Positions 13,570-21,398 of a DNA stretch of 25,187 bases are shown here, piece after piece. Positions within the stretch are counted from its first letter, which is position 1. Each line of letters opens with the position of its first letter. The notes under the pieces were generated by a model. It worked only from the letters and a program-made list of their open reading frames with translations. It searched no databases and was not told the DNA's origin. The stretch lies in IMG/VR virus record IMGVR_UViG_3300002488_000028, positions 275 through 25,461 of that record. One strand, given 5' to 3'. Made by a program: the position numbers and the translations under genes. The stretch is from a virus.

Positions 13570-14271
13570 ATGGGCGGTGAGCGTCAGACAAAACGGTCCT
13601 GCCCTTTCTGCCAGCACGAAGACCGTGATATGTTGGAACAAAACATAATTGACGGTATAGTAGATGTCAAAATTTTAGATAAAGATATGGGTTGGAGAGC
13701 CAATACTGCTGAGAGACATATGAATAATCATGCAGGCGAATATCATAAAGGTGCTAACCACTCTTGTGTAGTTTGTACAAGTGATGATAGAAAAGCGCTA
13801 GAAGTTGCTTATTTTGAAGGTGATAAGACTACTGAAGAGATAGCAGCAGAGTTAGATTGTAGTGAGCAATTAGTATTCAGACATATGAAACACCATTTCC
13901 AACCTTTAGTAAAGCGAAGTGCTACTGCAGTTGTTGCAGTAAAGGTAGGTGAAGAAGTTGATGTTTTGCGTAACAATGTGGCAGGACTTAATGGAAAACT
14001 TACTCAATTTATGACAGAGACTAGTATTCACGACGATGGTGTCATCAGTGACATGGTTAAGTTGCATAAAGAAGTTAGGGAAACTCTCAAAGATTTAAGC
14101 GCTTACCAAGAGAAATGGGCTGAGCCTACACAGAATATCGCCAACAATACTATCAATGTGCTTAAAGTGGAGTTAGGTAAGGAAAGTCCTGATACTTGGA
14201 AAAGACTCAAGGCTAAACTACTTGCAGCAGAAGACATTAATTTAGACGAAGAAGTTTTAGATATAATTTGA
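13570..14271 (+). CDS. Tandem zinc/helix-turn-helix protein, candidate small terminase subunit
   Basis: A 233-residue protein with two copies of one module 55 residues apart: C11, C14, H50, H54 and C66, C69, H105, H109, with identical internal spacing (CxxC, 35 residues, HxxxH). The second module contains a clear helix-turn-helix reading TTEEIAAELDCSEQLVFRHM (residues 87-106). A helical C-terminal half (about 125-230) follows, probably for oligomerisation. DNA binding, coiled C-terminus and position at the head of the packaging genes suit a small terminase subunit that recognises the packaging site; a transcription regulator is the alternative. The ATG at 13570 lacks a Shine-Dalgarno site, like other unit-opening genes here. 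Confidence 0.6.
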   Translation: MGGERQTKRSCPFCQHEDRDMLEQNIIDGIVDVKILDKDMGWRANTAERHMNNHAGEYHKGANHSCVVCTSDDRKALEVAYFEGDKTTEEIAAELDCSEQLVFRHMKHHFQPLVKRSATAVVAVKVGEEVDVLRNNVAGLNGKLTQFMTETSIHDDGVISDMVKLHKEVRETLKDLSAYQEKWAEPTQNIANNTINVLKVELGKESPDTWKRLKAKLLAAEDINLDEEVLDII

Positions 14272-14293
14272 GGTGATTAAAATTCCGGCTAAT

Positions 14294-15430
14294 ATGGGTA
14301 CAGGTTCTGATACAAGGATGTATAGTCCTCGTTCAGAGTCGATGCTCGGTTATACCAAGGATGACGATGATTACCGTCACGGAGTAGGTGACCCTGAAAC
14401 CATGGAACGCATGCGTGACAAGAAGATGAAGGAAAAAGAAACTGCAGGAGTAGTTGATGATTTACCTCATCTTAAACTTGAGAGTCCAAAGCCTGAACCA
14501 AAAATGCCAATGATGGAAGAAGAAGAGCCAGTTATGGATGATGATAATGAAAATGCTAGAGGTGCAGAAATATCACAGATGACTGGAATGCCTGATACAG
14601 GTAACTTAAGTATTGGTAATGCTACTGGTACAAAGCCAGACGCAGGCGGTCAATTGGTAGCCATGAGTGAGCCAATGGATGATGCTTGGTCTACTTTGAT
14701 GAAAAGCCGACTAGATAAAGTCAAAGGTAAAGAGTCAAGACCATGGCATCAAGAGCAGTTCGATATACAGCCCGGCGGTGCTGACATAAGTACCGCTACT
14801 TCTCGTAGAGCAAAGTTACATTCTAGGTATGTAGAGCCAAGTAAAAAACATGGCCTCATGCATAGTCCACTTTCTGTACACATGTCTCACTTAGGTGTGG
14901 CTACAAAGCAACCTCTCAAATTATTCCCAGAAAAATATAGACAACAGATGGGTACTATGGACAGGAGAAAATTGATGGGTAATATTCCTCAACCTATGGC
15001 TGGTCACGCTATGGGTCCAGAAAGAACATATGACCCTAAGCCTCCTAAGGCAAGTGCTACAGAAGGTCTGAAAATTACTGAGCCTCGTGCTCCCAGACCA
15101 GCCAGTCAAAGTTTAACTAAGTCTGACACTCTAAAGGTAATCAAAGAAGACATGGAGGAAATTAGAAAGAAAATGGAATACATGCACTTCGCACAAATCA
15201 GACAACTACTGCGTCGATTGAAAGATGTAGCAGAAAAAAGAGAGAGCAGATTAAAGGCGGCAGTATCAGGCGGTCCCGGAAATAATAGAGAAACTGGTCA
15301 TAGAGAAGGTGCAGATGGAACTACTAGTCCTAATGGTGCTACAGAGAATCTAAATTCCGAAGATGACCCTAAGAATTGGGGAGCGCCTGCTACTCTATTT
15401 GCAGCCAAAGGTAGTGGGAGAGTTGGCTGA
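14294..15430 (+). CDS. Unknown head-region protein with internal AW-LK tag
   Basis: A protein of 378 residues from the first ATG. It is polar and largely low in order, with a tag copy SEPMDDAWSTLMKSR in the middle (bases 14666-14710) preceded by an acidic segment, and a helical stretch near residues 280-325 (KVIKEDMEEIRKKMEYMHFAQIRQLLRRLKDVAEK). The start is uncertain. GTG at 14273 and ATG at 14294 are in frame, but GAGGTGAT (14270-14277) is ideally spaced only for ATT at 14282, by comparison with the same site before 12997. A scaffold or internal head protein would fit the composition and position. Its stop overlaps the next start as TGATG. Confidence 0.6.
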   Translation: MGTGSDTRMYSPRSESMLGYTKDDDDYRHGVGDPETMERMRDKKMKEKETAGVVDDLPHLKLESPKPEPKMPMMEEEEPVMDDDNENARGAEISQMTGMPDTGNLSIGNATGTKPDAGGQLVAMSEPMDDAWSTLMKSRLDKVKGKESRPWHQEQFDIQPGGADISTATSRRAKLHSRYVEPSKKHGLMHSPLSVHMSHLGVATKQPLKLFPEKYRQQMGTMDRRKLMGNIPQPMAGHAMGPERTYDPKPPKASATEGLKITEPRAPRPASQSLTKSDTLKVIKEDMEEIRKKMEYMHFAQIRQLLRRLKDVAEKRESRLKAAVSGGPGNNRETGHREGADGTTSPNGATENLNSEDDPKNWGAPATLFAAKGSGRVG

Positions 15431-17358
15431 TGTTCAAAGTACACTTTCCTGCAACTAATTATTTCGATAATCTACCGAAAGTGCACGGCTCAGATGTTTT
15501 TCTAAAGGCTCTGATAATATCTCAAGAAATCAAAAAGAGTGCACTTCTTCATTACAGAGTAGGTGGGGAAAACAACCAAGGTTTTGTTCACACTTGGGCA
15601 CCGGAAGAGGCAATTAATTCAGACCCTAACGAGCCAGACCATCCTCCTTGGAGCCATAATCCTCAAACTGGTAAATTGATATTCAATCAAGACGGGACTC
15701 CTTTCGGACATCATCCCATAGATTATGTCAACAAAGACTTGTCCGAAAAGTTTGGACCAGAAAGGGCTAGACAAATGATTGACGGCGCTATCGAAAGATA
15801 TAATGCAAAGCATGCAGAAGATAGCAACCATTTACTTCCGGGTTTTGATAGTCCAGAATGGAGAAAAGTTTTCGCAGGTGATTATATTGACAGAGATACC
15901 CACGCTTCAGAAAGACAAGTTAGAGGAGATACACCTTTGTACGAAGGTGGACCAACTCCATTAAACACCTATTCCATGAACATGGGCAATGTAGACCCTC
16001 GTACTGGCTCAGACCAAGGTGCATGGATTGATGGCGGGCATGTTCATTTTCACAAAGAGTTAGGAGAAGAAATGGAATCTATGGGTGTACCTAGGTCAGA
16101 GTATGCTAAGTTACCTTATGTTAGATATTCTGTACTAAAGCCTAATTATTTGACTAATGACCTAGTAGTTTCTTGGAACAAAACCGATGCTGCAAAAGCA
16201 GGTGTTAGTGGTTCAGCGCCTGACAATTATTTACACCCTGTAGTAAGAGACAGATTAAATTCACAAAGGGCACATCCCGAAGTACACGCACATCAAATTG
16301 CACATTTGTTACCTGATGTATTCTATCATGGCGCTACTGGTAGTGGTGGTGGTAGAAAGAAAGGGGGAGAAGAAGACCCGGTAACTGCTGGAGAAAACTT
16401 AGCAAGAATTATGCAAGAGGCAGGAGTCGATACTGAAGGATACAGTCCTGAAGAATTAAACCAAATTGCTGGTACAATGGCTATGAAGTTATTTTTCAGC
16501 CGTACTCATAATTTACAAGGCTCTGGTGGAGGGGCTGTAAAGAATACAATAAATGACTCTTTTAGAGAATTAGGTAGTCATCATAGTGATGAAACATATG
16601 GGGACTACCGTACACATGCAAAAGCAGGAGTTGCTACTGGTGGGCCGAATTATCATAAAACTGCTAACATGAGGTCAGCGGATATAGTTGCCCATCTAAA
16701 CAATCTTGCACATAAGTATACAAAAGAAGGTATGGGTGAAGAAGAAGCATTGCAACAAGCGGCTGCTAATTTTAGAAGTCACGATACTAAGAGAGCAAGA
16801 TATGCTCCTGTAGAAGGATTGCGTGAAAGAACTGAAGATTTGATTGGTAGAATTATGGGTCAACAAGGTCATGAAAAGTTAAACTTAGGAACTAATCTAC
16901 CACAAGGTCGCATAGAAGCAGGTCTACCACAAGGTTTTGGTGAACAGATGACAGATGTTCCTGACCACTGGAGAAGGAGAATTGTTGGAACTAGTGACCT
17001 TGCCCCCGCTGGTAACAAAGAAAGAGATACACCCTTACCTACCCAACCTGAAGTACAGCCTCAACCTCGACCACAAGTACAGCCACAAGTACAGCCACAA
17101 GTGCAACCACAAGCACTACCTACTCGTCAAACTCAACTTCCAGTTAGGGTCATGCCTACATCTATGGCTCCTAGACCTGCTACTCCACAAGAAGCAGCAT
17201 TTCAGCAAAATGTAGGTAATCCTGTTACACAGCAGTTTTTTGACCCGATGACGGGTGGGCTTGTGCAGCGGTCACAAGATGTTGTGTCTGCTATTGACAC
17301 TATTCGTAAGAAAATGGGATATTTTGAAGGATTCTTAAAGGGGTATAGGAATGAGTAA
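15430..17358 (+). CDS. Large unknown protein with proline/glutamine-rich repeat tail
   Basis: A 642-residue protein in the packaging-head operon. The first 480 residues appear folded, with many His and Gly: WIDGGHVHFHKELGEEM (near 196-212), EVHAHQIAHLLPDVFYHG (near 285-302) and SRTHNLQGSGGGAVKNT (near 355). These are not a pattern I can assign to an enzyme. The tail (about 535-600) is Pro/Gln-rich with tandem PQVQ units, followed by a short ordered end (VVSAIDTIRKKMGYFEGFLKGY). The start overlaps the previous stop as TGATG, and its own last 8 bases overlap the next start. No signal peptide or membrane segment is present. Candidate roles are minor head protein or internal virion enzyme. Confidence 0.6.
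   Translation: MFKVHFPATNYFDNLPKVHGSDVFLKALIISQEIKKSALLHYRVGGENNQGFVHTWAPEEAINSDPNEPDHPPWSHNPQTGKLIFNQDGTPFGHHPIDYVNKDLSEKFGPERARQMIDGAIERYNAKHAEDSNHLLPGFDSPEWRKVFAGDYIDRDTHASERQVRGDTPLYEGGPTPLNTYSMNMGNVDPRTGSDQGAWIDGGHVHFHKELGEEMESMGVPRSEYAKLPYVRYSVLKPNYLTNDLVVSWNKTDAAKAGVSGSAPDNYLHPVVRDRLNSQRAHPEVHAHQIAHLLPDVFYHGATGSGGGRKKGGEEDPVTAGENLARIMQEAGVDTEGYSPEELNQIAGTMAMKLFFSRTHNLQGSGGGAVKNTINDSFRELGSHHSDETYGDYRTHAKAGVATGGPNYHKTANMRSADIVAHLNNLAHKYTKEGMGEEEALQQAAANFRSHDTKRARYAPVEGLRERTEDLIGRIMGQQGHEKLNLGTNLPQGRIEAGLPQGFGEQMTDVPDHWRRRIVGTSDLAPAGNKERDTPLPTQPEVQPQPRPQVQPQVQPQVQPQALPTRQTQLPVRVMPTSMAPRPATPQEAAFQQNVGNPVTQQFFDPMTGGLVQRSQDVVSAIDTIRKKMGYFEGFLKGYRNE
17071..17118 (+). repeat. 12-bp tandem repeat encoding PQVQ units
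   Basis: Four 12-bp units start at 17071, 17083, 17095 and 17107. The first two are identical (CCACAAGTACAG), and the third and fourth differ by two and four bases. The unit length keeps the frame, so copy number can change without breaking the gene. Confidence 0.75.
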
Positions 17359-18565
17359 AATCTTAGTCAAATCCCCAGTTAAGAACAACAAGGTCTTAGT
17401 TAAGGCTACCGTAACTAGCGGAGGGATGGATGACTCTGCTGTACAGTATGATTTGACAGGCAAGCCTGTATTTGTTATGGGTGGTGGTAAAGGAGCAACT
17501 GGTAAGACTGCTGCACAAAAATACTTGGCTAGATTAGGTGGCGCTGCCGGTGCTGCTACCGCTGCTCTAGGTCTAGGTGGCGGTCAAAAGCGAACTCTTG
17601 GAGAATTCGTAGGTTCTGGAATTGGCGGTGGCTACCAAGGTGCTGACTTAGGTAACAGACTTGGTAACTTTTTGAGTACAGGTACTCAAAGAGAAGTTGC
17701 TAACCTTAAAGAATCTCAGAAAAAATTGAATAACCAAAGAGCCGCTTATAGAAAATTAGGACTACCTATACCAGCAGAACTGGGAGGAGAAAGAAGCGGC
17801 CCAGTAAGAGTTCAATCTAGTGACCCCTATGAAGGGATGAGAGGAGGTGGCGATGATGAGATGGATGCTACCAACGCACAGGCTGCTAACACAATATTAA
17901 GCACAATTCAAGATGCTAAATCTGGAACAAAAATAGAACCAGAAAGTGAAGTTGCAGTTACTGATAATTCTCTTCCTAATATAGATACAGCATTGGCTTC
18001 TCTTGCTCCCGGCGGAGGAGGTAAAATAACAGATTACAACAGAGGGCAAGAAAGAAGCAGCCAAAGTATGTTTAGTAATGCGGCTGTAGAAGGCCTCGGT
18101 CTAAATACTCAACAGGTAGACCCTATGGATGATTCACCTTTGCTGGGTAATCTTGGAGCAAGTTCCATGGCTCCACCGTCAACAAGCGGCGCAGCCTCTC
18201 AATTAGCAGAAGTAGACTCTGCTTCCAATCAGAATATGGCACAGCATGGGATGGATGATGAAAGGTCAATTACTTATAGTCCTGAACAAATAGAAGCAGC
18301 AAAGAACCTTATGGATAGACAACAAATAAACCATCCCGGCGATAGTGTCAATTGGAATCAGTCACCTAATCCTAATCAAAAAGCATCTGCTGATGCGGCA
18401 AGAAGAATGGATGCGTATGGTAATTTCCAAGATATGGCTAACTGGGATGAGGAATATGACATATTCGACGACGCTACTTGGAAAATGTTAAAGGCATTCA
18501 GGCTTTTGAAGATGTTAACTTTCTATCCTCGATATATCAGGAAAGGATTAGTACTGGTGGAGTGA
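17351..18565 (+). CDS. Unknown Gly/Ala-rich protein upstream of the large terminase
   Basis: A 404-residue protein. The N-terminus is basic with repeated ILVKSPVK, KVLVKATV-type strands. A Gly/Ala-rich stretch (residues about 48-105) contains small-residue zippers such as LGGAAGAATAALGLGGG and GSGIGGGYQGADLG that could pack in or on a membrane. The middle is Ser/Asn/Gln-rich and probably disordered. The C-terminus has the acidic-aromatic segment EEYDIFDDATWKMLKAFRLLKM, which resembles the AW-LK tag with one inserted residue. The gene overlaps the previous one by 8 bases and is 6 bases from the terminase gene. Glycine-zipper segments occur in DNA-ejection and internal head proteins, but no family is recognised. 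Confidence 0.55.
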   Translation: MSKILVKSPVKNNKVLVKATVTSGGMDDSAVQYDLTGKPVFVMGGGKGATGKTAAQKYLARLGGAAGAATAALGLGGGQKRTLGEFVGSGIGGGYQGADLGNRLGNFLSTGTQREVANLKESQKKLNNQRAAYRKLGLPIPAELGGERSGPVRVQSSDPYEGMRGGGDDEMDATNAQAANTILSTIQDAKSGTKIEPESEVAVTDNSLPNIDTALASLAPGGGGKITDYNRGQERSSQSMFSNAAVEGLGLNTQQVDPMDDSPLLGNLGASSMAPPSTSGAASQLAEVDSASNQNMAQHGMDDERSITYSPEQIEAAKNLMDRQQINHPGDSVNWNQSPNPNQKASADAARRMDAYGNFQDMANWDEEYDIFDDATWKMLKAFRLLKMLTFYPRYIRKGLVLVE

Positions 18566-18571
18566 TGAGAT

Positions 18572-20050
18572 GTGGAAGGGATGGATGAATTCGTCAGGGA
18601 CATGGACCTACAGATGTCTTCAAAGTCCTTTGAGTATTTCTTCACTGAAATATTGGAATTCGAGTTTTCAGACCATCACGAAGATTGGCTAAAAGGCCTC
18701 AATGAAAGTAGAAGATACTGCGTCAAAGCGAGCCGTGACCACGGTAAATCTGTATTTTTCATGTCTTATGCCCTTTGGTTAGCGGCATTTAATCCAAAGA
18801 CTCACATCATGATATTCAGTCACAGCCTAGAGCAGACCCTTGAGCACATGCGTTTTATCAGAAATAACATAGAATCTTCTGACATACTCAAAGGACTAAA
18901 GCCTCAAGGTAAACCTTGGGCTAAGTCTTATTTCGAATTCACTAATGGCAGTCGTCTTATGGCTAAGTCGGTTGGTGGTGCTACTCGTGGTTTCCACCCT
19001 GATGTAGTAGTATGTGACGATATTCTTTGGGGTACAACCTCAGGTGAATTACAAAGGGCAGCCGACTGGTTCTATACTGTTTTACTTCCGGTTCTGCACC
19101 ACACAGGTAGACTGATGATGGTCGGTACACCGTTTAGTTACAACGATTTGTACGCTGAGTTGGAAGATAAAAAGGCATTCAGAGTCGAAACTTATCCTGC
19201 TATATTATCTAATGGTGAACCTCTTTGGCCCAGCCGATGGCCACTTGATGCACTTAAGGTACGAGAAGATTCTATGCCAGCGATTAAATTCGCTCGTGAG
19301 TATTTGTGTGAACCTATCCACGACATGTCAAGTATGTTCCCAATGACTCTGTTAGAAAAGGCTAGGGATAAAAACTTGGTATTACTTGACAAAGCAGAAG
19401 AAGAGTTTGATGAAAACGGGGAGTCTGCGGGCATATTTGGTCAACACTTTGTAGGCTGGGACCCTGCTATTGCATCTGATTCAAATGCAGACTACACCGC
19501 TATGACTGTTCTTAGAGTGTTACCTGATAGTGAAGAAAAACAACTAGTGTATGTTTTGAATGAAAAGGGACTTGGTGGTGCTGCTCAAAAAAGACATGTC
19601 ATATTACTTAACAATAGATTTCAACCTGACTTAATTGAACTTGAAGGTAACAACTTTCAGCGTATGTTTGAGGCGGAACTTAAAGAGATGAGAGATGACA
19701 TTCCTATCAAGACATTTATGACAACTCGTCAGAGAAAGGAAAGTATGTTTATGTCTTTATTGATGGCCTTTGAACAAGGTAAAATCAAGACGCCTTGGGG
19801 TAATGAGAAGAGTAAAGAATTCACTCGTACATTAGAAACTCAACTTAGTAGATTCGGTATGCAGAAAAATGGCCGGTTAGAGTCTGTCGGTACTCACGAT
19901 GACTTGGCTATGAGTTTAGCATTGGCTAATTGGGCTACTAAAGAATTCAGAGGAAGTGTAGTGTCATTAGACGATTACATGCCCGAATTTGATAATTTAT
20001 TTGGAGAAGCGCCTAGAAGTAGTGTAGCGGGAGCATGGTTTATCGCATGA
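18572..20050 (+). CDS. terL: Terminase large subunit
   Basis: A 492-residue DNA-packaging motor protein that would cut concatemeric DNA and pump it through the portal into the prohead. The ATPase domain has a Walker A variant ASRDHGKS (residues 53-60), Walker B VVVCDD (145-150) and a coupling motif VGTPFS (184-189). The RNase H-like nuclease domain has its acidic residues at GWD (D297), IELEG (E356/E358) and HDDLAMSLA (D443/D444). All core motifs are present at normal length. The start is taken as GTG 18572 with GAGTGATGA upstream; ATG 18581 is possible. It lies after the Gly/Ala-rich gene and before a LAGLIDADG gene and the portal. Confidence 0.95.
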   Translation: MEGMDEFVRDMDLQMSSKSFEYFFTEILEFEFSDHHEDWLKGLNESRRYCVKASRDHGKSVFFMSYALWLAAFNPKTHIMIFSHSLEQTLEHMRFIRNNIESSDILKGLKPQGKPWAKSYFEFTNGSRLMAKSVGGATRGFHPDVVVCDDILWGTTSGELQRAADWFYTVLLPVLHHTGRLMMVGTPFSYNDLYAELEDKKAFRVETYPAILSNGEPLWPSRWPLDALKVREDSMPAIKFAREYLCEPIHDMSSMFPMTLLEKARDKNLVLLDKAEEEFDENGESAGIFGQHFVGWDPAIASDSNADYTAMTVLRVLPDSEEKQLVYVLNEKGLGGAAQKRHVILLNNRFQPDLIELEGNNFQRMFEAELKEMRDDIPIKTFMTTRQRKESMFMSLLMAFEQGKIKTPWGNEKSKEFTRTLETQLSRFGMQKNGRLESVGTHDDLAMSLALANWATKEFRGSVVSLDDYMPEFDNLFGEAPRSSVAGAWFIA

Positions 20051-20059
20051 CAGTAACAG

Positions 20060-20065
20060 TTTTAT
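20060..20065 (+). promoter_or_regulatory. TATA-like box for the LAGLIDADG gene
   Basis: TTTTAT lies at -29 to -24 from the ATG at 20089, in the 38-base gap after the terminase gene. GTGGGG at 20076-20081 could also serve as ribosome site, so the gene may be read from its own promoter as well as from the operon. Confidence 0.4.
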
Positions 20066-20088
20066 GATACCAAAAGTGGGGCAAGTAT

Positions 20089-21396
20089 ATGTGGGGTTCG
20101 TTATCAGTTGGGAAATCAAACGATTTTCTTGAAATGGATAATCCAATAAAATCTATTGTAGCCTCTACATTGATGTCTCATCCTAAAGTAGATGAGGCTA
20201 TAGCAAAGTCAATTGCTTCTGAAACTATTATATTCGAAGAAGCAACTTTACCTCAAGTGAATTACGCCCCATTCTGTATAACTGGTGAAGGTTGGTTTGA
20301 AGACAAGTTAGGAAAAAGCGCAACTGATATTGTAAAGGAATTAAGAAAGGCTCGTAGAATTCATAAAGATGCCAAGCACGAAATAGATGAATTGATTTCT
20401 AATGTTATCAAAATAAAATCTATGGAAGTAGAGGCCACTCTTCATAAGTTAGATTGGGCAACCCCATACCATGATACTATGCGGAGTCTAGGACTTAGTG
20501 ATAAATCACTAAAGTCTCTAAGGCTATTTGGTAAAAGTAGGGAAACTAGCCTTACTAGAGCATGTAATTTATGGGACAATGCAGAATCTACACTAAAGCA
20601 GTTAGATGAATTTCAAGATGTATGGGGTGAAGAGGAGCGACTGACATGGGTAAATGCCATGCAGAACAAACAAGACGCCCGTAAAATGTGGAAAAGTGCC
20701 CTTCATCAATTTGAAAATTTATCTAAAGAGCAACAAAAGTGGATGAAATTAGCCAAGGAAGAGATAAAGACACATGGCTCTATGACTGCTAAAACGATTA
20801 CAGGTAACCTTATTGAAAAGGGAGTACCTAGATTGAACCGCAATAGAATGTCTAAATTGCTAAAAATGTACGGTGAAGAAATCAATATTATTTCTGGTCA
20901 CCGAAAAGGTGAATATATGTGCATGGACCGAGATGGCTTGATTATCAAAGACCCTTGGGCTTATGCTGCTGGCTTCCTTGACGCTGATGGTTATATCACT
21001 ATCACTGAAAGGGGTGAGCCTCGTGCAGGATTTATTGCTACTGGTGACAGAGGTAGAATTCACTGTGAGCAACTTCACAAAAATATAGGCGCAGGTAAGT
21101 TACAATTAGACCAGAAGGTGTACAAAGATACTCAAAGAAGTCAACATAGAGTTAGTTTCTATTCAAAGGAGGATTTGTCAAAATTATTAGCAGGCATTAC
21201 TCCACATCTCCGTATGAAAGATAGACAAGCGAAGGCTGTATCCGCTTATCTAACAGAAACTGACCCAGTTAGAAAAGATGAAATTAAAAGATTTGTTCAA
21301 TTTTCTAATAGAGATGGTACCACTAAAGGTGAGGAATCACTTAAAGAGTGGGGAGTAGACCGAGATACAGTAATGAGTTGGGGAACTGGGGTATAA
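20089..21396 (+). CDS. Single-motif LAGLIDADG-type protein, free-standing endonuclease or DNA-binding relative
   Basis: A 435-residue protein. The first 235 residues are helical and unassigned. Residues about 235-285 look like a winged-helix or homeodomain-like segment (MTAKTITGNLIEKGVPRLNRNRMSKLLK). Residues 291-302 read AYAAGFLDADGY, a LAGLIDADG helix with D298 and D300 in place, followed by the expected strands and the closing segment HLRMKDRQAKAVSAYL. Only one LAGLIDADG helix is visible, so the enzyme would have to act as a dimer. It is not inside another gene; terminase and portal on both sides are uninterrupted. It may be a homing endonuclease, a nuclease recruited to packaging, or a domesticated DNA-binding protein. 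Confidence 0.75.
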   Translation: MWGSLSVGKSNDFLEMDNPIKSIVASTLMSHPKVDEAIAKSIASETIIFEEATLPQVNYAPFCITGEGWFEDKLGKSATDIVKELRKARRIHKDAKHEIDELISNVIKIKSMEVEATLHKLDWATPYHDTMRSLGLSDKSLKSLRLFGKSRETSLTRACNLWDNAESTLKQLDEFQDVWGEEERLTWVNAMQNKQDARKMWKSALHQFENLSKEQQKWMKLAKEEIKTHGSMTAKTITGNLIEKGVPRLNRNRMSKLLKMYGEEINIISGHRKGEYMCMDRDGLIIKDPWAYAAGFLDADGYITITERGEPRAGFIATGDRGRIHCEQLHKNIGAGKLQLDQKVYKDTQRSQHRVSFYSKEDLSKLLAGITPHLRMKDRQAKAVSAYLTETDPVRKDEIKRFVQFSNRDGTTKGEESLKEWGVDRDTVMSWGTGV

Positions 21397-21398
21397 TT

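Noticed and set aside
13510-13641. N-terminal extension of the minus-strand zinc gene to 13641
   Set aside because: It would overlap the divergent gene at 13570, and the conserved-looking part begins just after the internal ATG at 13509.
17471-17515. GKGATGKT in the 404-residue protein looks like a Walker A motif
   Set aside because: No Walker B or other ATPase motif follows, and the segment lies at the edge of a Gly/Ala-rich low-complexity stretch, where such a match arises easily.
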